DNA of 64,000 bases from assembly GCA_048594885.1 (NCBI GenBank), contig JBMDXB010000027.1:1-64000 (forward strand), in the 5' to 3' direction. Positions 18,110 to 25,325 of this stretch are shown here, one piece after another (position 1 is the first letter of the stretch; each line of letters begins with the position of its first letter). A model generated the notes under the pieces. It was not told where the DNA came from and ran no database searches. It worked only from the letters and a program-made list of their open reading frames with translations. This stretch comes from JBMDXB01 sp048594885 (GTDB lineage: Bacteria; Acidobacteriota; Vicinamibacteria; Vicinamibacterales; 2-12-FULL-66-21). Both the position numbers and the translations under genes were made by a program.

Positions 18110-18741
18110 CTACGGCCCATCAGTGGCGCCCTCGCGCATCGCCTCGTCCACCAGCTCCGTCATGCGCTGCAACTCCTGCGCGCTGGCCGGGCGGTTGTGG
18201 TAGCCGACGACGCCGGCGCGCAGGGTTCCTGCGCCAACTGTGGAAAGTACGTTGACACTGATCTCCTGGCGCTCGAGTCTCTCGAAGTACGCAGCAAGCG
18301 TGGACCAATCGAGCGTCAGCTCGAGATCTGCCAGCAGCTTCGTCCGCTCTTGCCGTGCGGCCCCGAGAAGCGGACCGGCGGAATCGGATTCTCCGAGCAA
18401 CTCGGTGGTCACTCCCTGGGTGACCTTCGACGGTGCCCGTCCGTCGGCGAGCAGCGTCTCGTCCGAATGCTGTGCATGTCGATGAACCCTGGTGAGACGA
18501 CCATCCCCTCGGCGTTGATTGTTCGAGTCGCCGTGGCGTTCGCCAAGTCGCCAATGTCCACGATCGCCTCGCCGCGGACGGCGATGTCGGCACGCCGACC
18601 CGGAGCTCCAGAACCATCGATCAGGTCACCGCCGCGGATCACGAGGTCGAACTGCGGCTGCGCCATAGTCGTCAGCGTGGCGAAGGCGACGAGAGCCAAC
18701 CCGACAAGTAAACCCAGTCGATTGGGACTGACGCGGTGCAT
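18110..18741 (-). pseudogene. N-acyl-D-amino-acid deacylase (amidohydrolase) remnant, frameshifted and truncated
   Basis: ATG 18741 begins a signal peptide (GLLVGLALVAFATLTTMAQP) and then the amidohydrolase start FDLVIRGGDLIDGSGAPG and VVSPGFIDMHS. At about 18483 the frame breaks: adding one C would restore DMHSHSDET and join GRAPSKVTQGVTTELLGESD in the next frame. That second frame runs through WSTLAAYFERLERQEISVNV and VGYHNRPASAQELQRMTELV and ends at 18110, about one third of the way along a normal D-aminoacylase. The first metal-site motif is damaged and the rest of the barrel is missing. Confidence 0.8.
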
Positions 18742-18883
18742 AACGACCTCTTGCGCGGAATTGTATCGGTCAACGCGTCCCGGGGCGGCCTTTTCGGGCG
18801 GTCGTCACGGACGCAGGCGTGTGCGCTGTAAGGTTTCGTTCTGAACGCGTTCTTTGGCTAAGGGGCGTGCTTGCGGAAGAGCT

Positions 18884-18927
18884 TGGCCGGGAGGCAGGGA
18901 TTCGAACCCCGATAACGTGGTCCAGAG
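18884..18927 (-). repeat. tRNA-Gln 3'-half fragment (putative attachment-site copy A)
   Basis: These 44 bases match positions 24011-24054, the 3' half of the intact tRNA-Gln(CTG) including the encoded CCA, at 43 of 44 positions and in the same orientation. The match stops abruptly in the anticodon loop. A duplicated tRNA 3' half is what integrases leave when an element inserts at a tRNA gene. Here the fragment lies on the 3' side of the intact tRNA, as expected for the distal attachment site, bounding a 5.1-kb interval. Confidence 0.85.
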
Positions 18928-19140
18928 AGCCCTTGACGGGGGCCTGTCCGTTTCGGTTCGTGCAGTTTCAGGCCGTTTTTCGCGAAGTCAGTGTCGTCGG
19001 CTCCGGTCCGCTTCGCTGTGTTCTTCTCTCATTGTGTCTCAGCCCTCGCGGTTGCCCGAGAACGTGTCTCGCACCACATGAACGGCTACACGAGGCTCAA
19101 TCGCTTCTGAACAAGCTCGAACGATCGGTTCCAGCTCTGG

Positions 19141-19627
19141 GTGAGGCCCGCCGCTGGCCAACCACACGGTATTGTCGTCTGGGGCGTGGATGACGCGGAG
19201 AAGTATCCGTTTGCCGGGTTCAACGATCAGGGGCTATTCTTCGACCTCGCGTCTGCTCCGCCGGTGCAACCGCCGAAACGCCATCCGGACAAGGGAGACG
19301 CACGAAAACGCGACCTACGTGCGGATGCTTGCGAGCTGCACGACCGTGGCCGAGCAGTCTGGATTTCTGGGCGGCTTCAACGTTGCCGGACTCGCGCGGC
19401 ATCACGTCATGGTGGTGGACCGGAGCGGCGACTCTGCAGTCATCGAAGGCGGAGCAGAAGGACAGGTGGTCATCCGGAAACAGGGACGCCGTTTCTCCAC
19501 GGCCGCACTGCTGCATGCGAACGAGCCTGAGATCGCCGAGCGAATGGACGCTGACCGCATGCTCATCACGCAACGCGCGTCGATGCCCGACGGCAGCGCG
19601 ATGGACGCGGCCCCCACGCGGTCGTGA
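19141..19627 (+). pseudogene. Ntn-type linear amide hydrolase remnant (choloylglycine-hydrolase-like)
   Basis: The first frame reads VVWGVDDAEKYPFAGFNDQG then LFFDLASAP. A second frame, taking over near 19295, reads THENATYVRMLASCTTVAEQ, FLGGFNVAGLARHHVMVVDR, SGDSAVIEGG and VVIRKQG. Together they match the middle of linear amide C-N hydrolases of the Ntn fold. The N-terminus with the nucleophilic Cys is missing and one frameshift divides what remains. It ends in GTGA against the next gene's region. Degraded and non-functional. Confidence 0.6.
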
Positions 19628-19668
19628 ATCGCAACCGTAACCAGCAACAGACCCCGAGGCAGTCACCC

Positions 19669-21621
19669 ATGAGAATCCGCGGAGTCGATCTCGTATCAGG
19701 GATTGCGGCCGCGGACGCTGCGTTGGCTTCCGCGGCCGTGCTATCTGTGCTGGGTGCTGCCGCGCCTTTGGCTTCAGCCGCGTTGGCGCCAGAGTCCCCC
19801 GCGATGGCGGCAATCGTTGACGTCTATCGCCGGCAGATTCCCGAGAGGATGTCCGCCGAGGATATTCCTGGCGTCGCCATCGCTGTCGTCGACGAACAGA
19901 GAGTTCTCTGGGCGGAAGGCTTTGGCCACACGCATTGGGATCAGAAGATCCCAGTCATCGCCGACACGGCGTTTTCAATTCAGTCCATGTCGAAGACCTT
20001 CACCGCGACGGCCGTCCTGTTCGCGATCCAGGACGGGCTGGTGGACCCGGATGCTCCGATCGCCGCCTATCTGCCCGATTTTCACATCAACAGCATCTTC
20101 GAGAAGAGCCCTGAGCAGCGCATCACGTTGCGGATGCTGTTGAGCCACACGGCGGGGTTCGCCCACGAGGCGCCGGTCGGCAACAACTACGAGCTTCCAG
20201 GCCGTACGTTCGAGGAGCACATCGCCAGCATCGCCGACACGTGGCTCAGGTTTCCGGCCGGACAACGGTATTCCTATTCCAACCTGGGAGTCGACCTCGC
20301 CGGATATATCCTGCAGGTGCGCTCCGGCCAGCCTTTCACGGAATATGTGAAAAAGAAGATCTTCACGCCGTTCGGGATGAACCGCAGCACGCTCGACGCC
20401 GCCGAGATCCAGGCCATGCGGAGCCGGGCGATCGGACACCGCGGATTTCCGCTGCTTCCACCCATTGGCTGGGCGATCATTCCTTCCGGAGGCGTGTGGG
20501 TGAGCGCAAATGACATGGCCCGCTTTCTTCGTTTCCACATCGGTCGCGGGGCGCTGGATGAAGCTCGGTTGCTGCGCGAAGACTTGGCGGAGACGATGTA
20601 TGCGCCGCCGAACGAGGCGTCGCGCCGGGCCAACTACGCTCTCGGCATCGCCGTGTCCTCGCGCCATGCCACTCGGCGATTTCAGCACGGCGGGGGAGGC
20701 TTTGGCTTCAACAGCAACATGGTCTGGTATCCCGAGCTCAAGCTCGGCGCAGTGGTCTTGACCAACAAAGAGCATCGCAAGCTCTGCGCGGATTTGGCGG
20801 ACGAAATTCTCGAACGCATCATCGCCGCCGAGCCCGAGCGTTATGCCGGACGAGCGGCGGCCGCACCCTCGCGGCAATCGACGCTCGTGCGTTCCGAGGC
20901 GGAAACCGTCTTATCGGATTCAGCGCTCGAGAAACTCGTCGCCAGTCACGCTCTCTCGGCCGACGCCGCGGCACGGCGCCGATGGAAACACTACTCGGGC
21001 GAATATGTATGGACCGTCTGGGGGATTCCCGAGGTAACGCGGCGCATCACAGGCACCGATGGAGGCCTCTTCCTCGACAAGGCCCGGTTGCTCGAAGTGC
21101 AGCCGGGGTTGTTCTTCACTCCGGATGGCGACACGGTCGATCTTCGCGGACCACGCCCGACCGTCGGCAACGTGCCGGTCGTGAAGGTCAATGCATGGAC
21201 TCTGGCCCTCAGGCTGTGCCTTTACGCGATCTGCGGCGCAGTGTTTTTCCGTGCCCTCTGGCTGCCGGTGCGCCGACGGTGCAGGCGTGACCGCAGCGAA
21301 GATGCTGGCGCGTGTGGCTGGGCGCACCGCTGGAGCGGCGTCTTCGCGGCGATGGCTGCCGGTGTCAGTCTGGGTGTCATCCTGTTGATCGCGCTATATC
21401 CCGCGCTGATATATGTGCCATGGCCGATTCCCTGGCGCGAGCTGGACTGGCGGGAGTTTGCCCTGATGCATCTCCCGTATGCCGGCATCGTCCTCGCGAT
21501 CGGGACGGGCCTGCTGACCGCGATCGCGTGGAGGAGCCGCGATGGAGCGCGCAGGATTTGCGTCTACCACGCCGTGGCCGCACTGGCTGCATTGGCCTTC
21601 AACTTCGTCGTCCTGGGATGA
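19669..21621 (+). CDS. Beta-lactamase-fold serine hydrolase with C-terminal membrane domain
   Basis: A 650-residue protein. After a signal peptide (residues 1-45) comes a class-C beta-lactamase/DD-peptidase fold with all catalytic signatures: SMSK (SxxK motif), YSN in YSYSNLGVDL and HGG in FQHGGGGFGFNSNMVWYP. A linker of about 130 residues leads to three or four hydrophobic helices (LRLCLYAICGAVFFRALWLP, VFAAMAAGVSLGVILLIALY, AVAALAALAFNFVVL), so the hydrolase is probably membrane-anchored in the periplasm. Such proteins are usually peptidases or esterases, not antibiotic beta-lactamases. ATG 19669 with GAGG upstream is preferred to GTG 19624. It is the only clearly intact large gene between the two tRNA-Gln copies. 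Confidence 0.87.
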   Translation: MRIRGVDLVSGIAAADAALASAAVLSVLGAAAPLASAALAPESPAMAAIVDVYRRQIPERMSAEDIPGVAIAVVDEQRVLWAEGFGHTHWDQKIPVIADTAFSIQSMSKTFTATAVLFAIQDGLVDPDAPIAAYLPDFHINSIFEKSPEQRITLRMLLSHTAGFAHEAPVGNNYELPGRTFEEHIASIADTWLRFPAGQRYSYSNLGVDLAGYILQVRSGQPFTEYVKKKIFTPFGMNRSTLDAAEIQAMRSRAIGHRGFPLLPPIGWAIIPSGGVWVSANDMARFLRFHIGRGALDEARLLREDLAETMYAPPNEASRRANYALGIAVSSRHATRRFQHGGGGFGFNSNMVWYPELKLGAVVLTNKEHRKLCADLADEILERIIAAEPERYAGRAAAAPSRQSTLVRSEAETVLSDSALEKLVASHALSADAAARRRWKHYSGEYVWTVWGIPEVTRRITGTDGGLFLDKARLLEVQPGLFFTPDGDTVDLRGPRPTVGNVPVVKVNAWTLALRLCLYAICGAVFFRALWLPVRRRCRRDRSEDAGACGWAHRWSGVFAAMAAGVSLGVILLIALYPALIYVPWPIPWRELDWREFALMHLPYAGIVLAIGTGLLTAIAWRSRDGARRICVYHAVAALAALAFNFVVLG

Positions 21622-21874
21622 AAGGAAAGAAGAACCCGAACTTCTCAGATCATTGGGTCAGCGGCCCACAGATTCTGCGGAGGAGGCAGAAAACCTCACA
21701 GCTGCCGCGGTCGGCGCCGATCGATCTGCCATGGCCGTCCCGAGGATTGCGAGGATGGCCATGGAAGCGAGCGAAACCGCCGTCAGACCGGGGGCGTGTC
21801 AGCGTCATTCACCAGGCTCGCCGTGTACCTTCCAAGCATCGTCGTGAGAATTACTCCGGCAATCGCGCCGGTAC

Positions 21875-22200
21875 TCACGCTCGCGCGTGCGCTGGAGCAG
21901 GCCGTACGACACGGCTGCGTAAAACACCAACAAGGGCGAGCACCAGCGCCAGCGCGCCCAGGAAGGCTGCGGCCGCTGCGTAGAACCGTTGTCGCGAGAG
22001 CGTGAACGCCAGGCGTTCATCCATCGTCCGGACGTCGAACACCGGAACGCGTGGATCGACCGATTGGACGGAATCGCGAATCATGGCGATTCGATCGTGC
22101 GCCGGTCCCGCGACCCTGACGACGAAGGTCAACGCGCGAGGCGCAGGTCCGCCGTCTTCCGGTTGAAGCAAGGGAAGCAGCGAGAACGCCCAGGGCGGCG
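21875..22200 (-). pseudogene. ADOP/FtsX-like permease remnant (C-terminal part)
   Basis: One minus-strand frame reads RALTFVVRVAGPAHDRIAMI, PVFDVRTMDERLAFTLSRQR and FYAAAAAFLGALALVLALVG, the last periplasmic segment and penultimate helix of an ADOP permease. The expected continuation, FYAAVSYGLLQRTRERE, is found in a different frame near 21890-21950. Upstream homology stops close to 22200. The gene has lost most of its length and is frameshifted. Confidence 0.6.
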
Positions 22201-22201
22201 T

Positions 22202-22465
22202 TCAACTCGACAAGAAGTACTGCCGCTTCGGATCCTGCGGGCTCGTCCCGACCTCTCGAACCAGTCCACGTTCGACGAGTCGCAGAAGACGGGGTCGTGT
22301 CGCTCTCGGCGTCAGGCGGATCCTGTGGGCGATCTCGCTTGTCAAGTGGCCGCGGCTGTCGCGAAGGGCGCGCAGGATTGCCGTCTCGGTGTCGTCGAGC
22401 GTTGGCGGGGCGACCCGGCCGAGACGCAAGGTCACCCGAAATCTCGTGCCGATCTCTTCGAACAT
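22202..22465 (-). pseudogene. C-terminal fragment of an AlbA/HATPase-type ATP-binding protein with winged helix
   Basis: An 87-residue open frame starts with FEEIGTRFRVTLRL, which resembles the end of the HATPase_c_4/AlbA-type ATP-binding regulators, and continues into a winged-helix domain (TETAILRALRDSRGHLTSEI, TPRATRPRLLRLVERGLVRE). It has no plausible N-terminal domain upstream. I read it as a fragment, but a stand-alone small winged-helix protein cannot be excluded. Confidence 0.35.
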
Positions 22466-22790
22466 CGGCGCAATTCCTCGATCAGTTCACGATCCGCCCT
22501 GCGATTTGTGGAGCCCACGTCAGCGACGGTCCGTGGGACTGCGTTGCTCGTCGTCACCGATCAGAAAGTCAATTGCGTCGGTCAATCGTCCCCGAATTCT
22601 CCCGTTGAAGATTTCGATGGCGCGTCCCCACGCCTCTGGGGGTATTGAAGTCGAGTTGCTTCCACTCGCTGGCGCCGATTCCAGGAGCTATCTGCACTGC
22701 ATTCTTCTGTTCACATTGATCAATCTTTCGGTCTCCCCAACGGTCGCCGTTCATGGGCAGGCCCCAGATCGCACCGGGGCGACGTGGGCT
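22466..22790. other. Non-coding gap of about 325 bases
   Basis: No convincing coding frame lies between the winged-helix fragment and the VRR-NUC gene. Several short frames exist but none has recognisable composition or motifs. GC content drops slightly here compared with the flanks, consistent with acquired DNA. Confidence 0.3.
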
Positions 22791-23411
22791 TCAGGCGATG
22801 CTGGGCCGTCTACACGCGTGGCAGAACCGCTGAAACTCTGTGTGGACGCGAGAAGGAATCGGCCTCGGTCGTTCGGTGCTGGGGTAGAGGTTGTAGACCC
22901 AAACAGACACAGCCTGGTCTTTATTCGAGAGGCAAGTAGCGATCGCCGCCAAGCCGGCGATCTGCGTCGGCCTGATCGAGTCCCCGGGGAGCTTCACCTC
23001 GATGAACCTGTGCTCTCCGTTCACGCACAACCAGAGATCCGGCGGTACTGGCCTTTTGCCCGCGAGATGGGGGCACAGAGCCAGCGCGTCGTCTTGAAGA
23101 GCGGTGACATGCGGAAACGCTTCACTGAGCGCCCTCCTGTACTCGGCAGCATACGGAGAACGCCCTGCAGGGGGCCACGACGTGAGCCACTTAAACGAGC
23201 CGTACCACCCTGCTCGGTGACTGACGTGCACCGCCACGAAGGCTTCGCCGAAGAAGCGGCGACCGGGAGGTCGATTTCGAATCCTCTCATCCAGGATCCG
23301 CCTGATGAATGACGACGGTGGCAACTGGTCGAGGAGGGCGTAATCGCCACGCCTCCACGCCAGAAGATCCGCTTCGGGAAATGCCAACGTTTCGACCCGT
23401 AAGCGCTCCAT
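22791..23411 (-). CDS. VRR-NUC-type PD-(D/E)XK nuclease domain protein
   Basis: A 206-residue protein whose C-terminal half carries a VRR-NUC-like core: PPDLWLC (Asp of the PD motif), then HRFIEVKLPGDSIRPTQIAG with the E-x-K pair and the conserved downstream Gln, then AALA-type helix residues. The N-terminal 100 residues are not recognised. VRR-NUC domains cut branched or damaged DNA and often travel on phages and integrative elements. This gene lies inside the interval bounded by the tRNA-Gln copies. ATG 23411 lacks a good ribosome-binding site, and the gene may itself be a fragment because related nucleases are usually longer. Confidence 0.55.
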   Translation of the reverse strand: MERLRVETLAFPEADLLAWRRGDYALLDQLPPSSFIRRILDERIRNRPPGRRFFGEAFVAVHVSHRAGWYGSFKWLTSWPPAGRSPYAAEYRRALSEAFPHVTALQDDALALCPHLAGKRPVPPDLWLCVNGEHRFIEVKLPGDSIRPTQIAGLAAIATCLSNKDQAVSVWVYNLYPSTERPRPIPSRVHTEFQRFCHACRRPSIA

Positions 23412-23471
23412 AAGACAGCCGGATGCTACCGCGATACAACCGCCGCCGCACGTCCATGTAGGCCAGCAATT

Positions 23472-23607
23472 TCAGGCTGGCCGCGAGTTCTCGATCTTCC
23501 AGCGCAGATAGGCGCCTAATTCTTCTTGACACGGATGCGCGGGCAATGCCACCAACTCCTGCCACTGTGCATCGCGGGCGTAGAGGACAACGCCTTCTGA
23601 CTCGCTC
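23472..23607 (-). pseudogene. Short C-terminal protein fragment
   Basis: A minus-strand frame from a stop near 23608 reads GVVLYARDAQWQELVALPAH, then CQEELGAYLRWKIENSRPA, ending in TGA at 23472. Its composition looks like real protein, unlike the surrounding sequence. It has no start codon of its own and is probably the tail of a deleted gene. The rest of the 23,412-23,957 stretch shows nothing coding. Confidence 0.3.
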
Positions 23608-23957
23608 TAAGTGTTGGCCAAAGCCCACTGCCACCGTGCCAACTCACGCCGAGAACAACAAAATGCCGAACGTCTGGCAACATCCGACGCCCGTACTTCT
23701 CGCAGAACCCGCAGACGAAACGCTGCGATTCCATACGGGAGGCAAGGCACGACGTGCACCACCCTGGGCTCGTGAGAAGAGTGGGGAAACTGGGTTGGGG
23801 GGGTCGAGTGTTGCGGTTCATGCGATCACGAAGGTCCGGAGTGATCGCACAGAATGCGTCGATTGTCCGCCTTCGCGACGTCTTCGGAACTGACGATGGC
23901 TTCGGCGTCGCTTCGGCGAGACAGCCTTCGCTTGTTGGAGCGCTCGCTTCTTGGTGC

Positions 23958-23976
23958 GTCGGCGCGAAGCGCCGAC
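23958..23976. repeat. Hairpin GTCGGCG-CGAAG-CGCCGAC
   Basis: A perfect 7-bp stem with a 5-base loop, about 35 bases beyond the 3' end of tRNA-Gln. Together with the hairpin at 23986 it forms a double stem-loop that may help terminate or process the tRNA transcript. No T-run follows on either strand. Confidence 0.5.
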
Positions 23977-23985
23977 CTAGCCGAA

Positions 23986-24004
23986 GCTCGCCCGAAGGGC
24001 GAGC
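23986..24004 (-). terminator. Stem-loop directly downstream of tRNA-Gln
   Basis: A perfect 8-bp inverted repeat (GCTCGCCC / GGGCGAGC) with a GAA loop, beginning six bases past the encoded CCA of the tRNA. Its position makes it a likely transcription terminator or processing structure for the tRNA. It lacks the T-tract of a classical intrinsic terminator. Confidence 0.5.
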
Positions 24005-24010
24005 GAAGGC

Positions 24011-24084
24011 TGGCTGGGAGGCAGGGATTCGAACCCCGATAACGTGGTCCAGAGCCACGTGTCCTACCGTTGAACGACCTCCCA
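24011..24084 (-). tRNA. tRNA-Gln(CTG)
   Basis: A complete 74-base tRNA. The acceptor stem TGGGAGG/CCTCCCA begins with the U1-A72 pair typical of tRNA-Gln and has G73, followed by an encoded CCA. The D arm is GTT-loop-GAC. The anticodon stem CGTGG/CCACG encloses loop CTCTGGA, giving anticodon CTG, which reads CAG. The T arm is CGGGG-TTCGAAT-CCCTG. A 44-base copy of its 3' half lies at 18884-18927 and a more degenerate copy at 55946-55986, so this gene or a twin has served as an integration target. Confidence 0.95.
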
Positions 24085-24180
24085 GTAACGCGCGGTCGAC
24101 GGACGGGAACTATCGATTATACGGAGCTTCTGCTCAGCCGGGCAAGCCCAACCAAACGCGATCGTGTCCGGTTCAGCGGA

Positions 24181-24684
24181 TCACAGGAATCGCTGATCGT
24201 CCGCGCTCGGTCCGTAGATCGACGGCACCGTCTGCCCGGTGAGCCGCAGGTAAACCGTCAGCTGACCGCGGTGATGTGCGAGATGATTCAGCGTGTCCCG
24301 CAGCACGACATGCCGCGGCTCCTCCATGACGGGGTTGCCGTTAACGAGCAGCCGCCACTTCGTCGTGAAGAGATACTCGTCGTTCGTCTTCGAGAGCGAC
24401 TCGCGTGCTGCGCGGACGTGCTCGTCGTGCACGGTGACGAGCTCCGCGATCGACCGCTGGCGGTACTGGCCGCCGCCCTGCGGATTCAGCTCGAGCTCGT
24501 CGCGATCGATGATCGACGACACCCACGACGGCATCGAGGCGACCAGCCCTGCCAGGCGTGCCAGCGGCATCGATTTGGCGTGCGGCGTCCAGTCGTCGCG
24601 ATCCTGCGGCACGTGCTCGAGCGCCCGCCGTGTGCGCGCGGCTTCACGGTCCAGTTCGGCGAGAAACAACTCGGTCAGCTTCAT
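24181..24684 (-). CDS. DinB-like four-helix-bundle protein
   Basis: A 167-residue cytoplasmic protein of the DinB/YfiT superfamily: an N-terminal helix (MKLTELFLAELDREAARTRR), LEHVPQDRDDWTPHAKSMPL, and a conserved HLAHHRGQLTVYLRLTGQTV near the C-terminus. The metal ligands are expected to be a His in the middle of the bundle (HDEHVRAA) and the two His of HLAHHRGQ. These metal-dependent proteins are often thiol transferases, but individual functions are rarely known. GGAGG sits 5 bases before ATG 24684. The frame remains open far upstream, but that part overlaps the oxidoreductase gene antisense and is not coding. Confidence 0.85.
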   Translation of the reverse strand: MKLTELFLAELDREAARTRRALEHVPQDRDDWTPHAKSMPLARLAGLVASMPSWVSSIIDRDELELNPQGGGQYRQRSIAELVTVHDEHVRAARESLSKTNDEYLFTTKWRLLVNGNPVMEEPRHVVLRDTLNHLAHHRGQLTVYLRLTGQTVPSIYGPSADDQRFL

Positions 24685-24816
24685 CATGACCTCCACCGCC
24701 AGCATACTCGCAACGACAATCTGCGTTATGCCTGTTGGGCGCACCCTCGCGTCGTGTAACTTGCATAGATTCGCCGGCCGGCGTTTGCCGCGTCCGAGCA
24801 CAAGGAGCACACCAGG

Positions 24817-25293
24817 ATGACGCCAAAGAACACGATCTGCCTCTGGTTCGACAAGGACGCCCACGAAGCGGCGCGCTTCTACGCCGCCACCTTTCCGGAC
24901 AGCAAGGTGACCGCTGTCCGCAAGTCGCCTGGCGACTACCCCGGCGGCAAGGAGGGGGATGTGCTGACGGTGGAGTTCACCGTTTGCGGCATTCCCTGTC
25001 TCGGCATCAACGGCGGCCCGGAGTTCAGGCACAACGAGGCCTTTTCGTTCCAGATTGCGACGGACGATCAGGCAGAGACTGACCGCTACTGGAACGCCAT
25101 CGTCGGCAACGGCGGCCAGGAAAGCCAGTGCGGCTGGTGCAAAGATCGCTGGGGAATTTCCTGGCAGATCACGCCGCGCGCGCGGACCGACGCGCTCGCG
25201 GCGGGTGGCGCTGAGGCGAAGCGCGCGTTCGAGGCGATGATGCCGATGAAGAAGATCTACGTCGCGACGATCGAGGCGGCGCGACGGGGCTGA
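24817..25293 (+). CDS. VOC-family (PhnB/3-demethylubiquinone methyltransferase-like) protein
   Basis: A 158-residue protein of the vicinal-oxygen-chelate superfamily, PhnB-like subgroup: ICLWFDKDAHEAARFYAATF, VEFTVCGIPCLGINGGPEFR, AFSFQIATDDQAETDRYWNA and CGWCKDRWGISWQITP. These motifs are normally annotated as 3-demethylubiquinone-9 3-methyltransferase-like, although most members have no demonstrated methyltransferase activity. AAGGAG lies 9 bases before ATG 24817. It is divergent from the DinB-like gene. Confidence 0.87.
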   Translation: MTPKNTICLWFDKDAHEAARFYAATFPDSKVTAVRKSPGDYPGGKEGDVLTVEFTVCGIPCLGINGGPEFRHNEAFSFQIATDDQAETDRYWNAIVGNGGQESQCGWCKDRWGISWQITPRARTDALAAGGAEAKRAFEAMMPMKKIYVATIEAARRG

Positions 25294-25325
25294 CGCGCAA
25301 ACGCCAGCCCCGAATCGGGAGGACG

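Noticed and set aside
19669..21621. Antibiotic-resistance beta-lactamase
   Set aside because: The catalytic motifs are those of the broad serine-hydrolase family, and the long C-terminal membrane domain is not seen in resistance enzymes.
23516..24058. 180-codon frame overlapping tRNA-Gln
   Set aside because: Its N-terminus translates the tRNA gene, a frequent false call, and the rest has no protein-like motif.
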